Shown: positions 18,368 to 26,451 of the stretch, one piece after another | Layout of the letters: each line of letters opens with the position of its first letter | Numbering within the stretch: position 1 is the first letter of the stretch | NCBI RefSeq assembly: GCF_003058225.1 | Contig: NZ_QBUG01000006.1 | Location: 124,001-188,000 of the forward strand | DNA length: 64,000 nt | Reading direction: 5' to 3' | Origin: Promicromonospora sp. AC04 | Lineage (GTDB): Bacteria > Actinomycetota > Actinomycetes > Actinomycetales > Cellulomonadaceae | Position numbers and translations under genes: made by a program | The notes under the pieces: generated by a model | What the model was told of the DNA's origin: nothing | The model's input: only the letters and a program-made list of their open reading frames with translations | Database searches by the model: none

Positions 18368-19030
18368 CTACGCACCCGCGCCGTCGGCGGTGGGGGTGGC
18401 CAGCAGCTGCAGCTCCCAGGCCAGCGCGACACCGGTGGCGCCGCCGTGCTCGAAGAGGATCGGTCCGAGCTGGTTGGCCGTCTCCTCGCGAGCCCAGTCG
18501 CGCTGCCACTCGCTGGACACGACCAGCCAGGTGACGGGGACCACGCCGGCTCGTTCCATGCGGCGCACCGCCATGTCGTGCGCCTCGGCGGTGACACCGC
18601 CGCTGGCGTCTGTGACGACGAACACGTCGTACCCGTCGTCCAGCGCGTGGATGGCGGGCATGGCGACGCAGATCTCGGTCCACAGCCCGGCGATGATCAG
18701 CTTCTTGCGTCCGGTCTTCTTCACGGCGTCGACGACGCGCTGGTCTTCCCAGGTGTTGATGGACGTGCGGTTGATCGGCTTCTGGTCCGGGAAGACGTCC
18801 TGGATCGCCTGGATGAGGTGGCCGCCGCGTTCCTCGATCACCGTGGTGAGGATCGTCGGCACGTCGAACACCTTCGCGAACTTGGCGAGGCCGACGGTGT
18901 TGTTGACGACCAGGGTCGGTTCGTGGCTGTGGAGGTTGGCGACCTGGAAGGGCTGGTGGTCGATGAGCACCAGGACGCTCTCCTCGGGGGTGAGCAGCGC
19001 GTCGAGTCCTACCTTTGCGGAACGTGTCAT
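18368..19030 (-). CDS. Isochorismatase-family (YcaC-like) cysteine hydrolase
   Basis: 220 residues. Conserved features are VLVLIDHQPF (catalytic Asp), RTSINTWED, and KKLIIAGLWTEICVAMPAIH with the Lys and nucleophilic Cys, followed by YDVFVVTDASGG. This matches YcaC-type hydrolases, which act on amides or unknown substrates, more than true isochorismatases. ATG 19030 has AAAGAAG upstream. It is divergent from a LysR regulator, the usual layout for a LysR-controlled target. The 271-base gap between them holds a 10-bp inverted repeat (19147-19156 with 19186-19195) and no gene. Confidence 0.87.
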   Translation of the reverse strand: MTRSAKVGLDALLTPEESVLVLIDHQPFQVANLHSHEPTLVVNNTVGLAKFAKVFDVPTILTTVIEERGGHLIQAIQDVFPDQKPINRTSINTWEDQRVVDAVKKTGRKKLIIAGLWTEICVAMPAIHALDDGYDVFVVTDASGGVTAEAHDMAVRRMERAGVVPVTWLVVSSEWQRDWAREETANQLGPILFEHGGATGVALAWELQLLATPTADGAGA

Positions 19031-19286
19031 GTCGCTTCTTTCTGTGTGGCGGGCTGAACGCCAGGAGGGGAGAGGCGGGCTCAGAGCTGTTCGGGCGCGG
19101 CCATGCGGTACACGAACTCGCCGAGACCGGCCAGGCAGTGTGGGACGCCGGTCGGTGCGGCCGGCCGATACCGGATCCGGGCATGACCGACCGGCATCAA
19201 CGGGTGGGCCGGAGCCTGTCCCCGTGGCGTGACACGACGCTATGGCGGCCCTCCTGCAGGCGTCCAAGACTTGTCCCGACGCCGGA

Positions 19287-19305
19287 CGATAGGATCTGTC
19301 TATCG
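19287..19305 (+). promoter_or_regulatory. Inverted repeat CGATAG-N7-CTATCG over the lysR promoter and start
   Basis: A perfect 6-bp dyad surrounds the -10-like TAGGAT (19290-19295) and reaches the presumed start codon at 19302. Position and symmetry suit an autoregulatory LysR-family binding site that would occlude RNA polymerase. Confidence 0.5.
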
Positions 19306-20231
19306 ATCTCAATCCCCGTCTCCTGCGCTACTTCCTGGCCGTGGCCGAGGAGCTCCACTTCGGCCGCGCGGCCATGCGCCTCTACATCTCCCAGCCGTCG
19401 TTGAGCCATCAGATCCGTAAGCTCGAGGAGACCCTGGGTACGCCGTTGTTCGTGCGCTCCAGTCGCTGGGTGCAGCTCACCGCCGCGGGACGGACGCTGC
19501 TCAAGGAGGCGCCGACGGCGCTGGCCGCGCTCGAACAAGCCGCGGAGCGCACTCGGCTGGCCGGGTCGGGCGCCGCGACCACGATCCGGTTGGGCTATAC
19601 CCCGGTCGCGAACTTCGGCACGCTCACCGTGCTCCTGGATGCCCTCCAGGAGGAGCACCCTGATCTCACGATCGACGCCCGGGAGATCTTCAGCGCCGAG
19701 ATCCCCGAACGGCTCTGCGCCGGCGACCTGGACATCGGTCTCGCGCTCTCCCCGCCGCCGTTCGACGGCGTGGGCAGCGAGGTGCTGCGCAGGGAGGCCG
19801 TCTCCGCGCTCCTGAGCACGCGCCACCGCCTTGCCGGCGCGCCGAAGATTCCGCTGGCGGACCTGCGCGACGAGACGCTGCTGCTGTTCCCACGCCGACT
19901 CGCGCCTGCGTACTACGACGGCATCGTCGCCGCGTGCCAGGAAGCGGGCTTCACACCCGAGATCTGCGCGTTCGAGGAGCCGCCGGTCAACGCCATGCTT
20001 GCCCGCCTCTCCGGGGGGCGCGAGGTCGGCCTGGCCCCCGCGTCGTTCGCGGAGCACGCCGCGAATCTCGGCACCACCCTCGCCGTTCGCGACGTCGTCG
20101 ATCCGCAGGTCGCTGCGGACCTGTCGGTCTTGTGGCCGACGAACGATCCCTCGCCCGCCATCGCGAGCGTCCTGGCCACCGCACGACGATGTGCCGAACG
20201 CAACGGATGGCTGCGCAGGACCACCTTGTAG
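19302..20231 (+). CDS. LysR-family transcriptional regulator, apparent AUC start
   Basis: LysR regulator: N-terminal winged helix (RLLRYFLAVAEELHFGRAAM, then SQPSLSHQIRKLEETLGTPL) and a C-terminal periplasmic-binding-like effector domain. An in-frame stop at 19290-19292 limits the start, and no ATG, GTG or TTG precedes the HTH. The first such codon is GTG 19341, which would delete helix 1. Reading from ATC 19302 gives (M)DLNPRLLRYFLA, the normal LysR N-terminus, and 19302 lies six bases after TAGGAT. CTG 19296 is the alternative. It probably controls the divergent isochorismatase gene and itself. Confidence 0.8.
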   Translation: MDLNPRLLRYFLAVAEELHFGRAAMRLYISQPSLSHQIRKLEETLGTPLFVRSSRWVQLTAAGRTLLKEAPTALAALEQAAERTRLAGSGAATTIRLGYTPVANFGTLTVLLDALQEEHPDLTIDAREIFSAEIPERLCAGDLDIGLALSPPPFDGVGSEVLRREAVSALLSTRHRLAGAPKIPLADLRDETLLLFPRRLAPAYYDGIVAACQEAGFTPEICAFEEPPVNAMLARLSGGREVGLAPASFAEHAANLGTTLAVRDVVDPQVAADLSVLWPTNDPSPAIASVLATARRCAERNGWLRRTTL

Positions 20232-20256
20232 CGGTTGAACCGCAGTGCCGACTCGT

Positions 20257-21198
20257 TCAGCTTCCGTGCACGACCGAGCTGCGTGCCTGGGTCCGGAACT
20301 TGGTGGGTGATGAGCCGACCACGCGGCGGAACGCGGTGCTGAACGCGCTCTCGGACTGGTAGCCCGTGGCCTGGGCGAGCTCGGAGATCGACAGCGTGTC
20401 GCGGGCGAGGGCGTCTCGCGCGAGGCTCATGCGCCACTGGATCAGGTACTCCAGGGGCGGGACCCCGACGTGGCTCTTGAAGGCCTGGGCGAACGCGGAA
20501 CGCGACATGTGGCTGATCTCGGCGAGCTCGTTGAGGCTCCAGGAGTGTGCCACGTCCGCATGCACGGCACGCAGTGCGGTGCCGATGCCGTCCTCGTTCA
20601 GGGCGCCCAGCCAGCCGGTGGGCCGGTCCGTCTGGCCGGCGTGAGCACGCAGCATATGAACGAGCAGGACCTGCGCGAGGTGGTTCTGCACCAGCGGGCC
20701 GCCGGCGGCGGCCACCCCGACCTCGGTGGCCAGGTGATCGATGAGCTGCGCGAGCCGCGCGCCATGAGGGTCGCCCGCACGGACGAGCACGAGTGGCGGC
20801 AGGAGATCGGTCAGGAGGGCCGCGTTGCCGTCGTCGAACGCGATGTGCCCGACGCAGAGGTAGAGGTCGTCCTCGGACGCCGGGCCGATCCGTACCAACC
20901 CGTTCTCGGCACCCGCCCATGCCTGCTCCGCGGGGCGCGGGCTCGCGTCGGGCGTGCTGGCCAGCACGTAGGGCGGCGGGTTGCCCAGCAGGAAGGTGTC
21001 GCCCTGCTGCAGGAGCACCGGCTCGTGCCCGTCGAGGATCAGCCAGCACGTGCCGCGCACGAGGCCGCCGGTCCGCACGTGCGGGAACGGGTCGAAGCGC
21101 AGCGCCCACTCACCGGTGGCCCGGAGGCTGGGGCCGATCACCGTGCGGGGCCGGAGCAGACCGATCGCGTCAGCCACTGGATCCCGAAAGCCGAGCAC
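20257..21198 (-). CDS. AraC-family regulator with N-terminal cupin sensor
   Basis: About 313 residues. The N-terminal half is a cupin_6-type ligand domain (GGLVRGTCWLILDGHEPVLL to DTFLLGNPPPYVL). The C-terminal ~100 residues are the double HTH of AraC (LAEISHMSRSAFAQAFKSHV and ATGYQSESAFSTAFRRVVG). GTG 21198 is chosen since AGGAGG at 21207-21212 is eight bases away; GTG 21207 abuts that ribosome site. It is divergent from an SDR-SnoaL pair, its likely target, and convergent with lysR after 25 bases. Confidence 0.85.
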   Translation of the reverse strand: MLGFRDPVADAIGLLRPRTVIGPSLRATGEWALRFDPFPHVRTGGLVRGTCWLILDGHEPVLLQQGDTFLLGNPPPYVLASTPDASPRPAEQAWAGAENGLVRIGPASEDDLYLCVGHIAFDDGNAALLTDLLPPLVLVRAGDPHGARLAQLIDHLATEVGVAAAGGPLVQNHLAQVLLVHMLRAHAGQTDRPTGWLGALNEDGIGTALRAVHADVAHSWSLNELAEISHMSRSAFAQAFKSHVGVPPLEYLIQWRMSLARDALARDTLSISELAQATGYQSESAFSTAFRRVVGSSPTKFRTQARSSVVHGS

Positions 21199-21321
21199 CG
21201 GCGACACCTCCTGGACGATGCATAAAGAAATTCGGACTCTGCGTTATGGATAGTACCACCGGCCTCGCGCAGTATCGATGTCGAACGGATCGGGTACAGG
21301 GAAAGTGATGGAGGCACCCAC

Positions 21322-22074
21322 ATGGGACACCTTGAGGGCAGGACGGCGGTTGTGACCGGGGGCAGTACCGGTATCGGTCTGGCCGCCGCGGTCCGGCTGG
21401 CGGACGAGGGCGCGTACGTGTTCGTCACCGGGCGACGTGAGGCCGAGCTGGAGGTCGCTGTCAAGACCATCGGAACGGACCGAGCTACGGGAGTCGCGGG
21501 CGACATCGCGAAGCCAGAGGACCTGGACCGGCTCTACGAGGCGGTCCAGGCACGGGGCACGGGGCTGGACGTGCTCATGGCGAACGCGGCGGTCGGTGCG
21601 TTCGTGACGCTGGAAGAGACCACCGAGAAGCATTTCGACCACACCTTCGCGGCTAACGTCCGAGGCACGCTGTTCACCGTGCAGAAGGCGCTGCCGCTGC
21701 TCAACGAGGGAGCCTCGGTCATCCTGACCGGCTCCACGGCCGCCGACCACGGCATGGAGGCGTTCGGCGCGTACGCGGCGTCGAAGGCAGCCGTCCGGTC
21801 GTTCGCGCGGACGTGGTCCAACGAGCTCAAAGGACGCGGCATCAGGGTCAACGTGATCTCGCCGGGGTGGATCGACACTCCCGGAGGTACCGCCATCAAC
21901 GGTGGCGAGGAAGCCATGCCGGCGGTCAAGGACCATGCCGCCGCGACCGTGCCCAAGGGCCGCATGGGCCAACCCGAGGAGGTAGGCGCGGTCGTCGCTT
22001 TCCTGGCCTCGGAACAGAGCAGCTACGTCGTCGGGACGAACATCTACGTCGACGGTGGCGCCAACCAGATCTGA
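21322..22074 (+). CDS. SDR family NAD(P)-dependent oxidoreductase
   Basis: 250-residue classical short-chain dehydrogenase: TGGSTGIG cofactor loop, MANAAVG, catalytic serine in LTGSTAA, YAASK, the SPGWIDTPGG loop and terminal YVDGGANQI. Start ATG 21322 has GGAGG just upstream. A SnoaL-like gene follows after 47 bases, and the AraC regulator is transcribed away from the shared 123-base control region, which includes AT-rich CATAA/TTATG half-repeats. The two enzymes may act on one small polyketide-like or xenobiotic substrate. Confidence 0.87.
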   Translation: MGHLEGRTAVVTGGSTGIGLAAAVRLADEGAYVFVTGRREAELEVAVKTIGTDRATGVAGDIAKPEDLDRLYEAVQARGTGLDVLMANAAVGAFVTLEETTEKHFDHTFAANVRGTLFTVQKALPLLNEGASVILTGSTAADHGMEAFGAYAASKAAVRSFARTWSNELKGRGIRVNVISPGWIDTPGGTAINGGEEAMPAVKDHAAATVPKGRMGQPEEVGAVVAFLASEQSSYVVGTNIYVDGGANQI

Positions 22075-22121
22075 CCATGAACACACGAATACAGCCCCTA
22101 CACCGGGCGAGAAAGGCAGTC

Positions 22122-22520
22122 ATGTCCGACTTCAACATCCGCGAGTTCTACGACCGCTACACCGAGGCGCTCAACGCGCACGAGTTCGACCGCATGGACG
22201 AGTTCGTCGCCGAGTCCATCCTCTCGCACGGTCAGCCGGCTACCCGGGCGGACGTCATCGCGGCGCTCAAGGGCATAGCCGATGCGGTTCCGGACATCCG
22301 GTGGGAGATCAAGGAGGTCGTGATCCACGCCGAGGGGGAGACTCTGTCCTGCCACTCCGTCAACCACGGCACCCCCACCAAGGAGTGGCTCGGCGTTGCT
22401 CCCACGGGCGCTCGGATCGAGATCGACGAGGTCGCCATGTACAAGGTCCACGACGGAAAGTTCGTGCAGATGTCCAACGTCCACGACGTCGAGGCCCTGA
22501 AGAAGCAGCTCGCCGGCTGA
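22122..22520 (+). CDS. SnoaL-like / ester cyclase family protein
   Basis: 132 residues, NTF2-like cone fold. FYDRYTEALNAHEFDRMDEF at the N-terminus, the VPDIRWEIKEVVI strand and DEVAMYKVHDGKFVQMSNVH at the end are characteristic of SnoaL-type polyketide cyclase-like proteins. ATG 22122 has GAAAGG at good spacing. It is probably co-transcribed with the upstream SDR. Substrate unknown. Confidence 0.83.
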   Translation: MSDFNIREFYDRYTEALNAHEFDRMDEFVAESILSHGQPATRADVIAALKGIADAVPDIRWEIKEVVIHAEGETLSCHSVNHGTPTKEWLGVAPTGARIEIDEVAMYKVHDGKFVQMSNVHDVEALKKQLAG

Positions 22521-22631
22521 TCCAGCCGGGTTCAGCGGCTCACGGCCCGACTGCCGCTGCGGCCCTGTAGGATCGGTGGCAGTCTTCCGGCGCCTGCGGG
22601 TGCCGGCGGGTCCGAATGAGACAGCGGACTG

Positions 22632-22668
22632 CGAACGGCTCCCTTCCTCCACAGATGGGAGCCGTTCG
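22632..22668 (+). terminator. Hairpin terminator after the SDR-SnoaL unit
   Basis: A perfect 12-bp inverted repeat (22632-22643 and 22657-22668) with a 13-base loop lies 111 bases after the SnoaL-like stop. Apart from this and the tRNA terminator, the gap 22521-22817 shows no supported gene. Confidence 0.6.
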
Positions 22669-22774
22669 TGCGTCCACGGTCGTCGTCGTGCGAGGGGCGG
22701 ACGTGTTGCGCAGCCGGATCCGGAGGCGGGTCCTGCGGATCGAGCCCGACGTACGTCGAGGCCACAAACAAGAA

Positions 22775-22810
22775 CATCACGCCCCCTCGATACCTCGAGG
22801 GGGCGTGATG
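22775..22810 (-). terminator. Terminator of the tRNA-Leu gene
   Basis: A perfect 16-bp stem (22775-22790 and 22795-22810) with tetraloop TACC begins seven bases beyond the mature 3' end of the tRNA on the minus strand. Confidence 0.8.
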
Positions 22811-22817
22811 GTAAGTG

Positions 22818-22902
22818 TGTCCGGAGGGGGACTTGAACCCCCACGCCCGATAAAGGGCACTAGCACCTCAAGCTAGCGCGTCTGCCATTCCGCCACCCGG
22901 AC
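22818..22902 (-). tRNA. tRNA-Leu, anticodon GAG
   Basis: 85-base class II tRNA. The acceptor stem begins GTCCGGG and is closed by TCCGGAC plus discriminator A. The anticodon arm is CTAGC-TTGAGGT-GCTAG with anticodon GAG (reads CUC/CUU). A long variable arm (TGCCCTTTATCGGGCG) and T-arm GGGGGTTCAAGTCCCCC are present. CCA is not encoded. Confidence 0.97.
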
Positions 22903-23027
22903 AGGTGGACCGATCCCGGCGTTTCCGCCGTTCCGGTGCGGGGAAAAACATAGCACGCAGGACGGGGCGGTTCCGAATTGAAAACCGTGTGACCTGGGTC
23001 GCGTGGGGTGGACCCGGCCGCCGTCCG

Positions 23028-23322
23028 TCAGCGGGACGCGTCGGCGTTCGCGGCGGCCCGCTGCTCGGACGTCTTGGCGGGCGACCCGGTCACGTCCGCG
23101 ACAGCGGTCGTGACGGCCCGCGGGTTCTCGACCATCCGGGCGAACCCTTCGAGGTACCACCTGGCGTACTCGCCCATCACCGGCTCGAGCACGGTGGTGG
23201 CCTCGTCGAGCGAGACCCGCGTGAAGGTCGGTTCCCGCCGAGCGCCTCCCCGAGCCGGCGGACGCGCTCGGCGCGCGTCATCGTCTCGGGACTATGGGCA
23301 GTTGTCGCCAGAAGCGACATGC
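23028..23322 (-). pseudogene. NmrA/NAD(P)H-binding family gene, 3' fragment with frameshift
   Basis: The minus strand encodes HSPETMTRAERVRRLGEALGG. A one-base shift around 23231-23240 then gives EPTFTRVSLDEATTVLEPVM and YARWYLEGFARMVENPRAVT, ending ADVTGSPAKT..DASR at TGA 23030-23028. Joined, this matches the C-terminal quarter of NmrA-type NAD(P)-binding proteins, where helix AERVRxLGEALG precedes a VTGxPxxT tail. The Rossmann part is absent and the fragment abuts the AI-2E transporter leader. It is a degraded pseudogene. Confidence 0.7.
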
Positions 23323-23374
23323 CGCTAACGTCCGCCTGGACAATTCGCCCAAAAACAATACTTGGAGCATGGCG

Positions 23375-24535
23375 ATGACGGCTGAAGCGCCGACGGTAGC
23401 GCCGACGACAGCGGCGGAGCCGCCGACCACCCCGCAGCCGACCGGTCTGGAGCCGACCGCTCCGCCGCCGGGCACCTTCGGCGCACCGTGGATCCGGTCC
23501 ACCGGGGACCTGGCCTGGAAGCTGATCGGCATCGGGCTCGCCGTCGCCCTGGTGTTCTACGTGGTGAGCCTGGTCCAGGTCGTGTTCGTCGCGCTGTTCC
23601 TCGCCCTGGTCTTCACCACGGTGCTGCTCCCGCTCGGGGACCTCTACGACCGCGTGATGCCCCGCGGGCTGGCCATGGCGGCGTCCCTGCTGACCGCGGT
23701 GCTCGCGGTCGGTGGACTCGTGACGTACGTGGTCTCGTCCGTCGTGAGCCGGTGGGAGGAGCTCGCCACCGAGTTCGGCACCGGCCTCACGGACCTCGCG
23801 CAGCTCGTCACCGAGATCCCGCTCCTGGCCGGCCTGGGCACGCCCAGGAAGTGGCTGACGGACGGCGGTGCCTGGCTCCAGTCGAACGCCGGCGACTACA
23901 TGGCCACCGCCGCCGCGAGCGCCGGATCGATAGCTGAGGGCGTGACCGCCGTCGTGCTGGCGATCTTCTGCACCGTGTTCTTCCTGACCCAGGGCAGCCG
24001 CATGTGGCGCTGGGCGTTGTCTCTGGTCCCCGCGGACCGGCACGACCGCTGGGAGAGCGCCGCCGACGCGGGCTGGACCGCGTTCTCCGGGTTCACGCGC
24101 GGCATGTTCTTCGTCGCGCTGGCCGACGGCGTGCTGGCCGGGATCTTCCTCACCGTCGTCGGCGTGCCGTTGGCCCTGCCCCTGTCCGTGGTGGTGTTCC
24201 TGGGAGCGTTCATCCCCATGATCGGCCCCGTCGCGGCCATCGTGATCAGCGCGTTCGTGGCGCTGGCCGCCAAGGGCCCGGTGCTCGCGCTGGTGGTGCT
24301 GATCGGCATGGTGGTGGTCGCCCAGATCGACGCCAACGTGCTGCAGCCGCTGATCACCGGCAAGCAGGTCTCGCTGCACCCCGTGGTGATGGCGCTCGTC
24401 GTCGCCGCCGGCTCGGTGCTGGGCGGCCTGCTGGGCGCCGTCGTCGCCGTGCCGCTCACCGCCGTGACGTGGGCGGTGTTCAGCAAGCTGCGCAAGACGG
24501 CGCAGGGCGCGACGCCCGCCCATGAGGCAGACTGA
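23375..24535 (+). CDS. AI-2E family transporter (PerM-like), first copy
   Basis: 386-residue membrane protein of the AI-2 exporter superfamily. Helix pair LIGIGLAVALVFYVVSLVQV, the cytoplasmic central region with repeated amphipathic helices, and the conserved C-terminal GKQVSLHPVVMALVVAAGSV. ATG 23375 (MTAEAPT) has GGAG seven bases upstream; ATG 23369 would sit only one base from it. Some relatives export autoinducer-2 and others work in cation/proton antiport, so substrate is unknown. Its end overlaps the second copy by 14 bases. Confidence 0.88.
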   Translation: MTAEAPTVAPTTAAEPPTTPQPTGLEPTAPPPGTFGAPWIRSTGDLAWKLIGIGLAVALVFYVVSLVQVVFVALFLALVFTTVLLPLGDLYDRVMPRGLAMAASLLTAVLAVGGLVTYVVSSVVSRWEELATEFGTGLTDLAQLVTEIPLLAGLGTPRKWLTDGGAWLQSNAGDYMATAAASAGSIAEGVTAVVLAIFCTVFFLTQGSRMWRWALSLVPADRHDRWESAADAGWTAFSGFTRGMFFVALADGVLAGIFLTVVGVPLALPLSVVVFLGAFIPMIGPVAAIVISAFVALAAKGPVLALVVLIGMVVVAQIDANVLQPLITGKQVSLHPVVMALVVAAGSVLGGLLGAVVAVPLTAVTWAVFSKLRKTAQGATPAHEAD

Positions 24536-25766
24536 ATCGGTGCCTGACCCCGCACCACACACGAACCCCGCGCTGCGCGGCGAGCCCGCGCCGTACAGCG
24601 ACGCGGCGGGGCGCGACCCCGCACCACCAGCCTGGCTGCGCACCGCCGCGGGCTGGTCCTGGCGCCTCATCCTGGTGGTAGCGGGGATCGCCCTGATCTT
24701 CTGGGCGGTCACGCAGGTGCTGATCGTCTTCGTGGCGGTGTTCCTGGCCCTGGTCTTCACCGCGGTGCTCAACCCCCTCACCGACCTCTACAACCGCGGC
24801 ATGCCCCGCCCCCTGGCGACGGCGCTCGCCATCCTGTCCGGCGTCCTCGTGGTCGGAGGCCTGGTGACCTACGTCGTCGTGTCGGTCGCGGGCCAGTGGG
24901 AACGGCTCGCGGGGGAGTTCAACACCGGCATCGACCAGATCGTCAGCCTCATCGAGAACAGCACGCTGCCGGTCGACGTCGAGCTCGACACGCGCGACCA
25001 GTGGATCGACGACGCCGCAGCCTGGATCCAGCAGAACGCCGAGACCCTCGTGGGCACGGCGGCCGAGAGCGCCGGCTCGATCGTCGAGGGCGTGGCCGTC
25101 CTGGTGCTCTCGATCTTCTGCACCATCTTCTTCGTCGCGTCGGGCGCCTCGATGTGGCGCTGGTTCATGGCGCAGGTGCCGGCCCGGACGCGGGACCGGT
25201 GGCACGCCGCGGCGGGCGTCGGCTGGTACACGTTCTCCGGCTACACCCGCGGCACCGTGCTCGTCGCGATCACCAACGGCATCCTCGCCGGCATCTTCCT
25301 GTCCATCCTCGGCGTACCCCTCTCCGCGCCGCTGGCCGTGCTGGTGTTCATCGGTACCTTCATCCCGCTCATCGGCGCACCGCTGGCGATGATCATCGCG
25401 GCGGTGGTGGCGCTCGCGGCCGACGGTCTCCTGACGGCCCTCATCGTCACCCTCGGCATCGCGGGCATCGGCCAGCTCGAGGGGCACGTGCTCCAGCCGC
25501 TCATCATGGGCAAGCAGGTCTCGCTGCATCCCGTCGTGATCGCCCTGGGCGTCACCTGCGGCACGGTGGTGGGCGGCATCCTCGGCGCGATCATCGCCGT
25601 CCCGCTCATCGCGGTGGCCTGGGCGGTGTACAGCACGCTGCGCACGCCCCCCGACGTCGTCCCGGCCGACGACGAAGGCGCCGACGGCGACGGTGCCGGC
25701 GACGAAGGGCCACCGCCCGAAGGCGTGACGGACGTCACGCGGACGACCCCGGCGAAGCAGGGGTAA
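24522..25766 (+). CDS. AI-2E family transporter (PerM-like), second copy
   Basis: 414 residues, clearly paralogous to the preceding gene. The same blocks recur (LALVFTAVLNPLTDLYNRGM, GKQVSLHPVVIALGVTCGTV), indicating tandem duplication. An acidic tail (DDEGADGDGAGDEGPPPEG) follows the last helix. ATG 24522 lies inside the end of the first gene; GTG 24540 is a possible start just after its stop, and neither has a strong ribosome site. The overlap implies coupled translation, perhaps of subunits of one complex. Confidence 0.88.
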   Translation: MRQTESVPDPAPHTNPALRGEPAPYSDAAGRDPAPPAWLRTAAGWSWRLILVVAGIALIFWAVTQVLIVFVAVFLALVFTAVLNPLTDLYNRGMPRPLATALAILSGVLVVGGLVTYVVVSVAGQWERLAGEFNTGIDQIVSLIENSTLPVDVELDTRDQWIDDAAAWIQQNAETLVGTAAESAGSIVEGVAVLVLSIFCTIFFVASGASMWRWFMAQVPARTRDRWHAAAGVGWYTFSGYTRGTVLVAITNGILAGIFLSILGVPLSAPLAVLVFIGTFIPLIGAPLAMIIAAVVALAADGLLTALIVTLGIAGIGQLEGHVLQPLIMGKQVSLHPVVIALGVTCGTVVGGILGAIIAVPLIAVAWAVYSTLRTPPDVVPADDEGADGDGAGDEGPPPEGVTDVTRTTPAKQG

Positions 25767-25815
25767 GACAGGTATATCTGCAGGTGGGAGCCTGTTTCTG
25801 TGGCACCATCGAGGG

Positions 25816-26451
25816 ATGGAACCGTTCGTCCTGGCCACGGAGCACGTCCGCCTGTCCGTCCCGACTTACGCGGACGTCGACACGATCACCACGGCCTGCC
25901 AGGACCCCGGCATCTCGGAGTGGACGGTGGTGCCGGTGCCGTACGAGCGCAGGCACGCCGAGGGATTCGTGCGGTACCACGTCGCCGACGGCTGGGCCAA
26001 GGGCTCCGTGTACACGTGGGCGGTGCGCGCGCCGGGTGACGCCGACGGGCCGCTGATCGGCATGGTCGGCCTTACGTGCGAGGGCGGTCCGGAGGAGGAG
26101 CGCGCCGGGGAGCTCGGCTTCTGGATGTCGGCGGACGCGCGCGGCAACGGGCTGTGCACCGAGGCGGCCCGCCTGGTCGTCGACTGGGCGCTGGACCCGG
26201 AAGGGCTCGGGCTGTCGGTGGTGACGTGGGTGGCGTACGTCGGCAACTGGGCGTCGCGCCGGGTGGCGTGGCGCCTCGGCTTCCGCGTGGAGGCCACGCT
26301 GCGCAGGCACGGGCTGCAGCGCGGCGTACGGCGAGACGCCTGGGTCGGCACGATCCTGCCGGACGACCCGCGTGCGCCCAACGAGCCGTGGCCCGCGGAC
26401 GCGCCGGCTCGGCCGGCGGGTCAGGCGGCGGGTCAGCCGACCCGGGCGTAG
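25816..26451 (+). CDS. GNAT acetyltransferase, RimJ/RimL type
   Basis: 211 residues. LATEHVRLSVPTYADVDTI at the start, FWMSADARGNGLCTEAARLV (acetyl-CoA loop RGNGxxTEA) and VAYVGNWASRRVAWRLGFRV at the end are typical of RimJ/RimL-like N-acetyltransferases that modify ribosomal or other protein N-termini or small amines. A Pro/Ala tail follows the domain. It converges on the MMPL gene and the coding ends overlap by 19 bases. Confidence 0.85.
   Translation: MEPFVLATEHVRLSVPTYADVDTITTACQDPGISEWTVVPVPYERRHAEGFVRYHVADGWAKGSVYTWAVRAPGDADGPLIGMVGLTCEGGPEEERAGELGFWMSADARGNGLCTEAARLVVDWALDPEGLGLSVVTWVAYVGNWASRRVAWRLGFRVEATLRRHGLQRGVRRDAWVGTILPDDPRAPNEPWPADAPARPAGQAAGQPTRA

Noticed and set aside
20231-20243. 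GCGGTT-G-AACCGC palindrome right after lysR as a terminator
   Set aside because: Stem of six with a one-base loop cannot form a stable hairpin; not listed as a terminator.
19302-22520. Biosynthetic gene cluster built from the SDR, SnoaL-like and regulator genes
   Set aside because: No polyketide synthase, NRPS, terpene or RiPP core enzyme is present; these are single-enzyme modules.
22818-22902. tRNA-Leu as a phage attachment site linked to the neighbouring pseudogene
   Set aside because: No repeat of the tRNA 3' end was found nearby and the pseudogene lies on the 5' side.
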